64,000 bases of DNA from RHKX01 sp963743875 (GCA_963743875.1 CAVURM010000001.1:434001-498000); one strand, 5' to 3'. Shown: positions 52,237 through 60,953, counted from the stretch's first letter. Notes: generated from the letters alone by a model not told the origin. Made by a program: numbers and translations.

Positions 52237-53221
52237 CGCTGAGGAACTCGACCAGATCGTCATAACTCTGGTCGGTCGAGAAGCCCGCCGCGCGACGGTG
52301 GCCGCCTCCGCCTTCCTTGCGAGCGATCACCGAGACGTCGACCGAGCCGTCGGTTGACCGGAGGCTGACCTTCCGGGCCTCGCGTTGGCTGTCGGGCTTA
52401 TCGCGTACGACCGCGGCAACCGACGTCCCCTCGATCCCACGGATGAAATCGATGATCCCCTCCGTCATGGTCTCGTCAGCGCCGGTGATCGCGTAGTCCT
52501 CGGCGGAGAGGTAGGTGGTCGAGAGCGCGCCGTCCAGCCGCCGATCGATCCGGCCCAGGGCCCGGGCGATCAGCCTCAGCTTCGCCTCGGGCACCCGCTC
52601 GTAGAGACGCCGGAAGATCTCGTTGACATCGACGCCCGACTCGATCAGCTCGGCGGCGACCCGGTGCGTGCGCGCATCGGTGTTCTCGTACATGAACATC
52701 CCGGTGTCGGTGATCAGACCGACGTACAGGGCCTGGGCGATCGACTCGGTCACGTCGACGCCGAGCCGCTTGCAGATCTCGAAGATGATCTCGGCCGTCG
52801 AGGATGCCTCGACGTCGACCAGGTTGACGTCGGCGAAGCGGGTGTTGTCGTGATGGTGGTCGATGTTGAGCATGCGCCTACCGTCGCGCAGCCAGTCAAC
52901 CGGCATCCGGTCGATGTTGCCGCAGTCGAGGAAGACCACGGTCCGATCGGCGAGGTCGGCAGGGGCCTCGTGGAAGACCTCCTGCAGCGGCAAGAAGCGG
53001 TACTCGACCGGGAGCGGGAACTCCTTCTCCGCCAGGAACATGACCGAGTCCTTGCCGAGCTGACTCAATGCCTGGTGAAGCGCGAGCGTCGACCCGAGCG
53101 CGTCTCCGTCGGGTCCCTCGTGGGTGGTGATCAGAAACCGCTCGCCGTCGCGGAGCTCGTCGATCACCTGGTTGGTGGCGAGCGTGAGATCCGGGCTGGT
53201 CGTGTTGGCGCCGGCGCTCAA
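52211..53221 (-). CDS. nrnA: DHH-family phosphoesterase (NrnA-like nanoRNase/pAp phosphatase)
   Basis: 336 residues. The DHH domain has GPDGDALGS (38-44) and NIDHHHDN, and the DHHA1 domain ends in GGGGHRRAAGF. This is the NrnA-type bifunctional enzyme that degrades very short oligoribonucleotides and pAp, finishing work begun by PNPase, RNase J and RNase Y. It starts with TTG 53221, overlapping the rbfA stop by 4 nt. A position between rbfA and truB is known in several Gram-positive lineages. Confidence 0.9.
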   Translation of the reverse strand: MSAGANTTSPDLTLATNQVIDELRDGERFLITTHEGPDGDALGSTLALHQALSQLGKDSVMFLAEKEFPLPVEYRFLPLQEVFHEAPADLADRTVVFLDCGNIDRMPVDWLRDGRRMLNIDHHHDNTRFADVNLVDVEASSTAEIIFEICKRLGVDVTESIAQALYVGLITDTGMFMYENTDARTHRVAAELIESGVDVNEIFRRLYERVPEAKLRLIARALGRIDRRLDGALSTTYLSAEDYAITGADETMTEGIIDFIRGIEGTSVAAVVRDKPDSQREARKVSLRSTDGSVDVSVIARKEGGGGHRRAAGFSTDQSYDDLVEFLSDETRAGLA

Positions 53222-53550
53222 GAGTCCAACATCCTCGTCACGCGGTCGGCACGCTCGATCGATTCGTCGTAGACGAACGTGAGACTGGGGGTCCGCTTCA
53301 TCCGCAACTGCGTTGCGATTGCCTTCTGGATCACGCCGTGAGCGGCACGCAGGGCCTTCATGGTCTCGTCCTTCTCCTCGTCGGAGCCGAGCACGCTGAC
53401 GTGCACCTGAGCAGTTCTCAGGTCAGAGCTCGTTTTGACTGCGGTGACGGTCACAAATCCAATCCGAGGGTCCTGCAGCTCCCCCCCGATCGTCGCTCCA
53501 ATCACCTCGCGCATGACCCCGTCGACGCGTCGCATTCGCGATACGGCCAT
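53218..53550 (-). CDS. rbfA: Ribosome-binding factor A
   Basis: 110 residues of the KH-type RbfA fold: RVDGVMREVIGATIGGELQDPRIGFVTVTAV at the start and the terminal helix LRMKRTPSLTFVYDESIERADRV. It binds the immature 30S during late assembly and cold adaptation. It follows infB after 58 nt and is coupled to nrnA by a 4-nt overlap. Confidence 0.95.
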   Translation of the reverse strand: MAVSRMRRVDGVMREVIGATIGGELQDPRIGFVTVTAVKTSSDLRTAQVHVSVLGSDEEKDETMKALRAAHGVIQKAIATQLRMKRTPSLTFVYDESIERADRVTRMLDS

Positions 53551-53608
53551 CAGGGCCGACTATAGCCGGGAGGCCCGCCGCGAGGGACGCAGGGGCCAGG
53601 GGACCCGC

Positions 53609-55789
53609 CTATTCGAGGGTCTTCTCCACCTGCGTGGTCTCGAAGACCTCGAGCACGTCGCCGACCTTCACGTCCTGGAACCCCTCGAGGGTGATCCCGC
53701 ATTCCTGGCCCTCTTCGACCTCGCGGACGTCGTCTTTGAAGCGCCGCAGAGACTTGACCCGGCCCGTCCAGATGACGGTTCCATCACGGACGAGACGAGC
53801 CTCGGCATCGCGGGTGATCCTGCCATCGGTGACTCGCGATCCTGCAATCGTGCCGATCTTCGATGCCTTGAAGAGCTCGAGGATCTCGGCCTCGCCGAGC
53901 GACTTCTCCACCTGATCGGGATCAAGCATGCCCTCCATTGCCGCCCGCAGCTCCTCGGTGATCTTGTAGATGACCGAGTAGGTGCGGATCTCGACGCCCT
54001 CGACCGCGGCGGCCCGCTTGGCGTCGGCAAGCGGGCGAACGTTGAAGCCGATCACGATCGCGTCGGACGCGGCCGCGAGCATCACGTCGGACTCGTTGAT
54101 GCCTCCCGCTGCGGCATGGACGACATCGACCGCGACCTCGTCCTGGGGAAGCTTTGCGATCTCGTCCTGCAGCGCCTCCAGCGAGCCGGAGACGTCGGCC
54201 TTGACCAGCAGGTTGATCTGCTTGATCTCTCCCTTCTTGGCCTTGGAGAAGACGTCCTCGAGGGTGATCCTGCGAGCGTTGCGCCTCGCCTGGGCCTCGG
54301 TCTTGAGCCGAATCGCCCGCTCTCCCGCCAACTGGCGCGCGCGGCGGTCGTTCTCGACGACCTGGGCCCGCTCACCTGCCTCGCCGACGCCGTCGAAGCC
54401 GAGTACCTCGACGGGATCGCCCGGTCCCGCCGATTCGATTCGCTTCCCGGTGAAGTCATGCATCGCACGCACCCTTCCCCACTGTGATCCGGCGACGATC
54501 GAGTCGCCGACGTTGAGCGTTCCGCGCTGGACCAGGATCGTCACGACCGAGCCACGGCCCGGGTCGAGGTGAGACTCGATCACGGTGCCGGAGGCCTCGG
54601 TATCGGGGTTTGCCTTCAGATCCTCGAGCTCGGTGACGAGCAGGACCATGTGAAGCAGGTTCTCAAGGCCCTCGTGGGTCTTGGCGGAGACGTCGCAGTA
54701 GACCGTTTCCCCGCCCCAGTCCTCGGGTTGCAGGCCGAGGTTGGCGAGTTCGCCGCGCACCTTGTCGGGCGTGGAGCCCTCCTTGTCGATCTTGTTGACG
54801 GCGATCATCACGGGTACGTCGGCCGCCTTCGCATGGTCGATCGCCTCGACCGTCTGCGGCATGACGCCGTCGTCGGCAGCGACGACGACGATCGCAACGT
54901 CGGTGACCTTGGCGCCGCGAGCTCTCATCGCGGTGAACGCCTGGTGTCCCGGAGTGTCGAGGAAGGTGATCGTGCGCCCTTCCTGGTGCACCTGGTAGGC
55001 GCCGATGTGCTGGGTGATCCCGCCCGCCTCTCCGGCAGCCACCTCGGTCGTCCGGATCGCGTCGAGGAGCGAGGTCTTGCCGTGATCGACGTGGCCCATC
55101 ACGGTCACGACCGGGGGCCGGAGCACCAGGTCGGCCGCATCGTCGTCGAAGGCGGGCTCGTCGTCGAGATCCTCGCCGGCGTGGACGATCTCGACCTCCT
55201 GCTCGAACTCGCTTGCGAGCAACTCGACCGTCTCGTCGGTCAGCGTCTGGGTCAGGGTCGCCATCTCGCCCTGCTGCATCAGTGCCTTGATGATCTCGGC
55301 GCTGCTGACGCCGAAGGTCTCCGAGACCTCGCGAACGGTGGCGCCGCTGTTGACCTTCAACGCCTCGGGGGTCTCCGTGCTCAGCGTCTTCAGCTCGGGC
55401 GACTCGTCGAATGCGGGTCTGCGGCGGCGGCCGCGCCTCCGCGGCGGTCGCTGCGGCGGCCCCTGCGACATGTGGTCGCGGCGCGCGGCCTGTGAATCGA
55501 TCACGACGCGCCGTCGCTTCTTGCCCGAGTCTCCGCTTTGGGCTGCGGCGGCCGGCGGGCGCTTGGTGGGCGCCGACGGCCGCTTTGCCGCAGCGGTCTT
55601 GGCTCCTGCGGCCACGGGCTTCTTCTTCGGCAGGGCGCCGGCGGCGGCCAGCGCCTTCAGCGCGGTCGCCTGATCGACGCTGGAGGATGCGGTCTTGACC
55701 TCCACGCCGGAGGCCTTCAGAGCGTCGATCACCTTGGAGCTCTCGAGCCCCAGTGCCTTCGCTATCTCATGAACACGCTGCTTCGCCAT
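53609..55789 (-). CDS. infB: Translation initiation factor IF-2
   Basis: 726 residues. An N-terminal IF2N module (VHEIAKALGLESSKVIDALK), a basic Pro/Arg-rich linker, a second IF2N-like region (ATVREVSETFGVSSAEIIKAL), then the G domain with VTVMGHVDHGKTSLLDAI (about 230-247) and DTPGH, and domains II-IV. It delivers fMet-tRNA to the 30S and promotes subunit joining. The linker is short for an actinobacterium. It is 11 nt downstream of nusA; the small ylxR and ylxQ genes found there in Bacillus are absent. Confidence 0.97.
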   Translation of the reverse strand: MAKQRVHEIAKALGLESSKVIDALKASGVEVKTASSSVDQATALKALAAAGALPKKKPVAAGAKTAAAKRPSAPTKRPPAAAAQSGDSGKKRRRVVIDSQAARRDHMSQGPPQRPPRRRGRRRRPAFDESPELKTLSTETPEALKVNSGATVREVSETFGVSSAEIIKALMQQGEMATLTQTLTDETVELLASEFEQEVEIVHAGEDLDDEPAFDDDAADLVLRPPVVTVMGHVDHGKTSLLDAIRTTEVAAGEAGGITQHIGAYQVHQEGRTITFLDTPGHQAFTAMRARGAKVTDVAIVVVAADDGVMPQTVEAIDHAKAADVPVMIAVNKIDKEGSTPDKVRGELANLGLQPEDWGGETVYCDVSAKTHEGLENLLHMVLLVTELEDLKANPDTEASGTVIESHLDPGRGSVVTILVQRGTLNVGDSIVAGSQWGRVRAMHDFTGKRIESAGPGDPVEVLGFDGVGEAGERAQVVENDRRARQLAGERAIRLKTEAQARRNARRITLEDVFSKAKKGEIKQINLLVKADVSGSLEALQDEIAKLPQDEVAVDVVHAAAGGINESDVMLAAASDAIVIGFNVRPLADAKRAAAVEGVEIRTYSVIYKITEELRAAMEGMLDPDQVEKSLGEAEILELFKASKIGTIAGSRVTDGRITRDAEARLVRDGTVIWTGRVKSLRRFKDDVREVEEGQECGITLEGFQDVKVGDVLEVFETTQVEKTLE

Positions 55790-55800
55790 CTTGCCTGCGC

Positions 55801-57555
55801 CTAAGCCTCCGGGCCCTTCTCGGGATCATCAGCGACCCCTTCGCCCTCGGTGTCGACGGCCGTCTCGGTCAGCTCCTCGGCCTCCTCGATGACCTCCTCC
55901 TCGGCGACCGCCTCGGGAATGTCTTCGGCGACCGCCTCGGCGACGACTTCGGCCACGATCTCCTCCATCGGCTCCTCGAGCACGGCTTCCTCCGCCGTCT
56001 CTCCGACTGCCTCCTCGACCACCTCTTCGATGATGGCCTCCTCGGCGGCTTCCTCGATCTCGGCTTCAACCTCGGCCTCGACGGCTGCTTCGACCACGGC
56101 TTCCTCCAGCGCGACCTCGGCGATCGCCTCCTCGACGACCTCCTCGATCTCGGGCGAGGCCTCCGCCTCAGAATCGGCCTCGACCTGCGCGAACGCCTCC
56201 TTGGCACGGGAGACGATCGGTCCGATCTCGTCGTCGGGAGCGTCGGCCTTGGCCAGCGCCGCGATCTCGTCCTGGCTCAAAGTCGCGAGGACGGTTACCT
56301 GGTGGGTACTGAACCGGGCCAGCGCCTGATGGGCCGGAAGTCCGCAGTAGCGCGAATTCGGAAGGGCCGCGTTGGGGCAGCGGCGTCCGGCTGAGAGCAC
56401 CGCGGAGCAGCGTCCGTCGAAGACCTCCTCTTCGTTCTCGAAGCCCTCTTCATCGTCGGCCTGCTCGGCGAACTCGCTCTCGCCGACGATGTCGACCCGC
56501 CATCCGGTCAGCTTTGCCGCAAGACGAGCGTTCTGGCCCTCGCGGCCGATCGCCAACGAGAGCTGGTCGTCGGGGACGATCACCGTCGCCTGGCGGGCTT
56601 CGTCGTCGACCAGCACCTCGCGGACGCGGGCCGGCGACAGCGCCTTGGCGACGAACCGGGCGGGCTCCTCGTTGTAGGGAATGATGTCGATCTTCTCGCC
56701 GCGCAGCTCCGAGACGACCATCCGGACGCGCGATCCGCGAGGGCCGACGCAGGCGCCGACCGGGTCGACGCCGTCGGCGTGGGAGACGACGGCGATCTTC
56801 GAGCGGAAGCCAGGCTCGCGGGCGACCCCAACGACCTCGACCAGCTCGTCGGCGATCTCGGGTACCTCGAGGGCGAACAGCTTCTTGATCAGCTCCGGGT
56901 CCTTTCGAGAGACGACTACGCTCGGACCCTTGCCGTCGGCTGATACCTCGGTGATCACGGCCTTGATCCGCATCCCGTGGTCGTAGCGCTCGCTGTAGAT
57001 CTGCTCGGATCGCGGCAGCAGGGCCTCCACCCGATCGCGAAGCTGGACCAGGGTGTAGCGGTTATCGGACTGCTGAATGATGCCGGTGATCAACTCGCCG
57101 ACGCGATCCTGGAACTCCTCGTACATCATCATCCGCTCGGCTTCGCGGATCCGCTGCAGGACCACCTGCTTGGCGGTCTGGGCGGCGATCCGCCCGAAGT
57201 TCTCGGGGGTGACGTCGATCGACTCGATCTGGTCCTCGTACGGAGCGAGAATCTCAGGGTCCAGCTCGGGGTCCTCGGGCTCCTTGAGGGCGCCGGTGGC
57301 CGGATCGATCTCGGGCTCCTGGCTCTCGACGACCTCAGCCAGCAGCTTCTCCTCCAGCTCAGCCGGCAGGATCAGCTCGAACACCCGAAAATCGGCAGTC
57401 TCGCGGTCGAGGTCGACGCGTGCGTACTTGGCGGCTCCCGGCTGCTTCTTGTAGGCGGAGAGCAGGGCGTCCTCGAGCGCCGCCATCAGGGTCTCGGAAT
57501 CGAGCCCCTTCTCCTGCTCCAACACCTTGATGGCATCGACGATCTCGCGGCTCAC
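55801..57555 (-). CDS. nusA: Transcription factor NusA with zinc-finger-like insert and long acidic tail
   Basis: 584 residues, longer than the 350-500 typical of Gram-positive NusA. The N-terminal RNAP-binding domain (1-130), S1 domain (about 135-205), KH1 with GACVGPRGSRVRMVV and KH2 with LAIGREGQNARLAAKLTGW are normal. After residue 380 a Cys/His module follows (C-x8-C-x10-C-x4-H, about 384-410), then an EIAAL helical segment and some 130 residues of Glu/Ala/Val repeats. NusA controls pausing, termination and antitermination. It overlaps rimP by 4 nt. The Cys/His module may replace a separate YlxR protein, which is speculation. Confidence 0.95.
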   Translation of the reverse strand: MSREIVDAIKVLEQEKGLDSETLMAALEDALLSAYKKQPGAAKYARVDLDRETADFRVFELILPAELEEKLLAEVVESQEPEIDPATGALKEPEDPELDPEILAPYEDQIESIDVTPENFGRIAAQTAKQVVLQRIREAERMMMYEEFQDRVGELITGIIQQSDNRYTLVQLRDRVEALLPRSEQIYSERYDHGMRIKAVITEVSADGKGPSVVVSRKDPELIKKLFALEVPEIADELVEVVGVAREPGFRSKIAVVSHADGVDPVGACVGPRGSRVRMVVSELRGEKIDIIPYNEEPARFVAKALSPARVREVLVDDEARQATVIVPDDQLSLAIGREGQNARLAAKLTGWRVDIVGESEFAEQADDEEGFENEEEVFDGRCSAVLSAGRRCPNAALPNSRYCGLPAHQALARFSTHQVTVLATLSQDEIAALAKADAPDDEIGPIVSRAKEAFAQVEADSEAEASPEIEEVVEEAIAEVALEEAVVEAAVEAEVEAEIEEAAEEAIIEEVVEEAVGETAEEAVLEEPMEEIVAEVVAEAVAEDIPEAVAEEEVIEEAEELTETAVDTEGEGVADDPEKGPEA

Positions 57556-57986
57556 GACTGTACCTCCGACAACTCTGGGACAAGGTTCGAGCGGCTGACG
57601 AGATCGAACGGGATCTCGGCATCTCCCCCTTCGGACTCGATGCTGACCGCCTCCGCATCCGCGGCGATCAAGCGTCCGGTGAAGTTCCTGCGTCCGTCGA
57701 TGGGCTCCGTTGTCCTGATCCGGGCCTTCTGACCGATGAACTGCTTGTAGTGCTCGGGCCTGGTGAGGGGGCGATCCAGGCCTGGCGATGAGATCTCGAG
57801 CGCGTAGTCGGCGAGGAGGTCGCGGACCTGAAGGGTGACCCGCTCGCAGAGCTCGAGCCCGACGCCGTCGGGGTGGTCGATATAGAGCCGCAGCGACTCA
57901 CGGGCAGGTGATTCGATCGCGATCAACTCGACCTCAGGGTCGAGCTCCGCGATGGTGGCTGCGATCTGGCTCTCTGTGATTTCCAT
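57552..57986 (-). CDS. rimP: Ribosome maturation factor RimP
   Basis: 144 residues. The N-terminal alpha/beta domain has LRLYIDHPDGVGLELCERVT and ALEISSPGLDRPLT, the RimP signature, followed by the SH3-like C-terminal domain. It assists 30S assembly. It is the first gene of the rimP-nusA-infB-rbfA-nrnA-truB-ribF operon; its stop overlaps the nusA start by 4 nt. A strong promoter (58106-58133) and a terminator hairpin (58041-58066) both lie upstream, so an attenuation step may govern the entire operon. Confidence 0.95.
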   Translation of the reverse strand: MEITESQIAATIAELDPEVELIAIESPARESLRLYIDHPDGVGLELCERVTLQVRDLLADYALEISSPGLDRPLTRPEHYKQFIGQKARIRTTEPIDGRRNFTGRLIAADAEAVSIESEGGDAEIPFDLVSRSNLVPELSEVQS

Positions 57987-58040
57987 TGATTCGGTGTCCT
58001 TCGGTGCTGGTCGGGCTCACCTCCGTCCGGTTCGAGGCCG

Positions 58041-58066
58041 AAAAAAAGGCGGGCCGCAGGCCCACC
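58041..58066 (-). terminator. Intrinsic terminator in the rimP-nusA leader (possible attenuator)
   Basis: On the minus strand GGTGGGCC (58066-58059), loop TGC, GGCCCGCC (58055-58048), then seven U residues (58047-58041): an 8-bp stem with one G-T pair. It lies downstream of a good promoter and 55 nt before the rimP ATG, so it could stop transcripts before the operon. It might instead simply end readthrough from dtd. Confidence 0.75.
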
Positions 58067-58105
58067 TCTCGCAACAGATTCGAATGCGGATAAAGGTGAA
58101 CGGCG

Positions 58106-58133
58106 AGTATAGCCGCCGTCAATCGGCGATCAA
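58106..58133 (-). promoter_or_regulatory. Sigma-70-type promoter for the rimP-nusA operon
   Basis: On the minus strand a -35 TTGATC (58133-58128) and a -10 TATACT (58111-58106) with a 16-nt spacer. Both are close to consensus. The transcript would start near 58099 and reach the terminator hairpin about 35 nt later. Confidence 0.65.
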
Positions 58134-58176
58134 GGGTGATTCGCCCGCGTCCAGGCGGCCGGACCGCCCCGAGAGC

Positions 58177-58593
58177 TCAGACGTCGATCAGCAGGGTGAC
58201 CGGGCCGTCGTTGACGAGCGCAACCTCCATTCTGGCCCCGAACCAGCCTCGCTGAGCCCCCAGCTCCCCGCAGACCAGGTCGTACAGGGGCTCCGCCACC
58301 TCTGGTCGCGCCGCCCCCGTGAAGCTCGGTCGCGTTCCCTTGCTGACGTCGCCGTAGAGGGTGAACTGACTCACGCAGAGGATCTCGCGATCGCCGAGCG
58401 GCTCCGACATCCGCTCCTGATCGTCGTCGAAGATCCGCAGCGAGGAGATCTTTCGGACGATCCGACGGGCCTCCGCCTCCCCGTCGTCGGCGGCGACCGC
58501 GAGCAGGACCAGCAGGCCCGGCCCGATCGAGCCGACGACCGAACCTTCGACGCTCACCGAAGCGGTGCGGACCCTCTGGACCAGCGCTCGCAC
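58177..58593 (-). CDS. dtd: D-aminoacyl-tRNA deacylase
   Basis: 138 residues. The signature SQFTLYGDVSKGTRPSF and the cross-subunit motif NDGPVTLLIDV at the C-terminus are intact, with the nucleophile-side Thr in the first. DTD removes D-amino acids (and glycine from tRNA-Ala) from tRNA. It follows the TPR gene by 7 nt in transcription order and is upstream of the rimP operon, separated by a promoter and terminator. Confidence 0.96.
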   Translation of the reverse strand: MRALVQRVRTASVSVEGSVVGSIGPGLLVLLAVAADDGEAEARRIVRKISSLRIFDDDQERMSEPLGDREILCVSQFTLYGDVSKGTRPSFTGAARPEVAEPLYDLVCGELGAQRGWFGARMEVALVNDGPVTLLIDV

Positions 58594-58600
58594 CGCCGCC

Positions 58601-58987
58601 TCAGGACGCGCGCAGGCGCTGCCTGTAGACCCGGTAGTCCTCGCGGTCGGGTCGCAGGTTGGCGGCGATCGCGAGGTGGCGGCGGGCGCCGTCCGACTCG
58701 CCGCTCAGATCGAGGGCGCGGCCCAGGCAGAAGTGAGCGAAGTCGTTGGTCGGGTACCTCTCAACGACCGCCTCGAACTCAGCCGCAGCCTCGTTGAAGC
58801 GACGGGCGCGGAACAGCGCCCGGCCCAGCGCCTCGCGGACCGACGATTTCTCGGGCTCACGCGAGGCGACCTTGCCCAGCGGCACCGTGGCGGCCGCAAA
58901 ATCACCGTTCTCGAGCAGCTCGACTCCACGCGCATACAGCTCGTAGGTGGATTCCTGCGGCGGATTCTCGGGGCTGAGATCGGTCAT
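58601..58987 (-). CDS. Tetratricopeptide-repeat protein
   Basis: 128 residues with three TPR units: YELYARGVELLENGDFAAAT, VREALGRALFRARRFNEAAAEF and FAHFCLGRALDLSGESDGARRHL. The final part ends in a basic helix. No signal or membrane segment. TPR proteins scaffold protein complexes; the partner is unknown. It forms a two-gene unit with dtd. ATG 58987 has TACTAT (58995-59000) 7 nt upstream and no Shine-Dalgarno site, a leaderless arrangement. Confidence 0.85.
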   Translation of the reverse strand: MTDLSPENPPQESTYELYARGVELLENGDFAAATVPLGKVASREPEKSSVREALGRALFRARRFNEAAAEFEAVVERYPTNDFAHFCLGRALDLSGESDGARRHLAIAANLRPDREDYRVYRQRLRAS

Positions 58988-59112
58988 ATTGGAGATAGTA
59001 GGGAGGCTGTAAAGGGACCTGACGGCGGGGGTTGGCGATCGGCGCGGCCTCGCGAGGGAGTCGCCGACAGGTGAAGGTCGGATCGGGCCGTGAGGGGAGG
59101 ATTCGGGCGGTT

Positions 59113-59198
59113 GGGTAGCCGTTCACCCGCCTACCGAGCGACCTTTCAGGTTCAGTGGCGGATTTTCATCGGATGTCAGTGGGAATCCGCCACTGAAC
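59113..59198 (-). repeat. Hairpin-plus-box intergenic element, copy C
   Basis: Minus-strand orientation. A perfect 15-bp stem (59184-59198 with 59150-59164, GTTCAGTGGCGGATT on plus) and a 19-nt loop without a clear inner stem. It is followed on the minus strand by the box (59149-59113) with CTGAAAGG, then CTCGGTAGGCGGGTGAACGG. It lies about 80 nt after the cdsA stop, in the gap before the TPR gene, and may be a cdsA terminator. Confidence 0.7.
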
Positions 59199-59277
59199 TG
59201 CCCAATTGCCCGAGCGATAACACCGCGCAGGCCGACTGGACCGAACGCGAAGCGGAGGATCCAGTCGTAGGTATCCC

Positions 59278-60321
59278 CTAGTAGACGATCGCCAGCGACA
59301 GGTAATAGCCGGCCACGATCGTGAACAGGACCGCATCGAGCCGATCGAGGAGTCCGCCGTGAGGGCCGAGCATGCGCCCCGTGTCCTTGACGTCGAGATC
59401 ACGCTTGATCGCCGATTCGAAGAGGTCGCCGAGGGGGGCCAGAAGGGCGATGCAGAGGCCGAACAGCAACGCCTGCGGCCCCGAGAGCCAGTCCTGGTAG
59501 AGGCCGGCGATCCAGAATCCGAGAACGCCGCCGATCACGCCGATCATCAGGCCCTCGATGGTCTTGTTGGGAGAGACCTGAGGGGCCAGTTGACGTTGCC
59601 CGAACATACGGCCGCCCAGGTAGGCGAAGGTGTCGGTGAAGAAGGTCGCGACGAGCACGTCGACGAGCAGCGCCCCGCCGTGAAGCGGGAGCTCTCGCAG
59701 CAGGACCGCATGGGCGAAGGGCAGCCCGATCCAGACCGCGGCGAGCACGGTCACGGCCATCGACCAGGTCACGTTCGTCAGCGCCGGTCGCAGCAGGGCG
59801 AAGATCAACATCACCGGGAACATCGCGACGAGCGCGAGCAGGATCTGAAATGAGCCGCCGAAGAAGGCCGCCGCGACCATGCCGAAGGTGGCAAGGAACG
59901 CCGCTGCCTGGAAGGGCCGGGAGCGCGCCGTCATTCGGAAGAACTCGATCTGAGCGCACCAGGCCAGACCGACCATCGCCAGGGCGAAGACGCCACCGCC
60001 GGCGACGACGATGACCACGGCGAAGAGAATCCACGGGATCGCCCAGAGGAGCCTGGCCATGGTCTCGGAGCGGCGTCCGCCCCGGCGCTGCTTGCGAGAC
60101 CGGACGCCTCGCGAGCGGCGGCCGCGGGCTGCCCTCGGTGGTTCGGGCGCGGCGTCGGGACTCTCCACGGGCGCGGATGCACCTTCGAGGCCGAGCTCGT
60201 CCCAGCGGTGCTCGCCGGTCTCGGAATCATGACCCAGGGCCTCGGCATCCTGGCCGGAAGCCTCTCCCTCGGTTTTCTCCCGTCGCGGATGCGACGAACC
60301 TGGTCGAGGGGGAAAGTCCAT
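59278..60321 (-). CDS. cdsA: Phosphatidate cytidylyltransferase with basic N-terminal extension
   Basis: 347 residues. The first 85 or so are hydrophilic and disordered with Arg-rich turns; after them come about eight transmembrane helices. The CdsA signature is near the C-terminus: SAIKRDLDVKDTGRMLGPHGG and LLDRLDA. It makes CDP-diacylglycerol from phosphatidic acid and CTP. ATG 60321 has TAGGCT (60329-60334) 7 nt upstream, leaderless. It is separated from uppS by a padR gene, unlike the usual uppS-cdsA pairing. dxr and rseP, which follow cdsA in many bacteria, are absent. Confidence 0.95.
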   Translation of the reverse strand: MDFPPRPGSSHPRREKTEGEASGQDAEALGHDSETGEHRWDELGLEGASAPVESPDAAPEPPRAARGRRSRGVRSRKQRRGGRRSETMARLLWAIPWILFAVVIVVAGGGVFALAMVGLAWCAQIEFFRMTARSRPFQAAAFLATFGMVAAAFFGGSFQILLALVAMFPVMLIFALLRPALTNVTWSMAVTVLAAVWIGLPFAHAVLLRELPLHGGALLVDVLVATFFTDTFAYLGGRMFGQRQLAPQVSPNKTIEGLMIGVIGGVLGFWIAGLYQDWLSGPQALLFGLCIALLAPLGDLFESAIKRDLDVKDTGRMLGPHGGLLDRLDAVLFTIVAGYYLSLAIVY

Positions 60322-60398
60322 TCTCCCGAGCCTACTCGCGGAGGCCGGGGCCGCGGCGTCGGGATGGGTGCACCTGCATCCCCGACGCCACCCCCCGA

Positions 60399-60953
60399 TC
60401 AGTCGCTCTCGGCCTTCTCGGCGAGGATCCCGTAGATGCCGCGACGCGTCTCGTCGAGCAGCTCGCGGATTCGGCCCCGCTGACTCTCGTCCGCGGCGTG
60501 GAACGCCTGGCCGATTGCCGCTCTGAGCTGGTGAGCAGAGCGGCCGAGCTGCACGACCTCAGCTGGAGCGCCCGAGCGCACTTGCTCCCAGGGCAGGGCC
60601 TCCGACTTCTGATCGCGCTCGTCGACGGCGGCTCGACCCTCCTCGGTGAGCGAGAAGAGCCGCTTGCCCCCGGCGTCCTCGCCGACGATCAGGCCCTGCT
60701 CCTCGAGCAGCTGCAGCGTCGGGTAGATCGAACCGGCGCTGGGCTTCCAGTAGCCGCCGCTGCGCTCCTCGATCTCCTTGATCATCTCGTAGCCGTGCAT
60801 CGGTCGTTCGACGAGCAGGGCCAGGGCCGCTGCGCGGACGTCGCCGCGACGGGCTCGTGGACCGCCGCGGCCCCGTCGAGACGGTCCGCCGCTGCGGTGA
60901 TGGTGGTGTCGCGGCCCGTGGTGTCGAGCTGCGTCGTATTTGCGTGAGTACAT
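60399..60953 (-). CDS. PadR family transcriptional regulator with His-rich N-terminus
   Basis: 184 residues. An N-terminal tail (about 1-40) has seven or more His and many Arg/Gly. The PadR winged helix follows: DVRAAALALLVERPMHGYEMIKEIEERSGGYWKPSAGSIYPTLQLLEEQGL, with a C-terminal helical dimer arm. Such regulators repress nearby or their own genes and sense small molecules; the His tail may bind metal, a guess. ATG 60953 follows GAAAGG. A 10-bp palindrome (60983-60992) lies in its promoter region. It is inserted between uppS and cdsA. Confidence 0.9.
   Translation of the reverse strand: MYSRKYDAARHHGPRHHHHRSGGPSRRGRGGPRARRGDVRAAALALLVERPMHGYEMIKEIEERSGGYWKPSAGSIYPTLQLLEEQGLIVGEDAGGKRLFSLTEEGRAAVDERDQKSEALPWEQVRSGAPAEVVQLGRSAHQLRAAIGQAFHAADESQRGRIRELLDETRRGIYGILAEKAESD

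Noticed and set aside
55810..56190. Low-complexity repeat region
   Set aside because: It encodes the acidic Glu/Ala/Val tail of NusA in a continuous frame.
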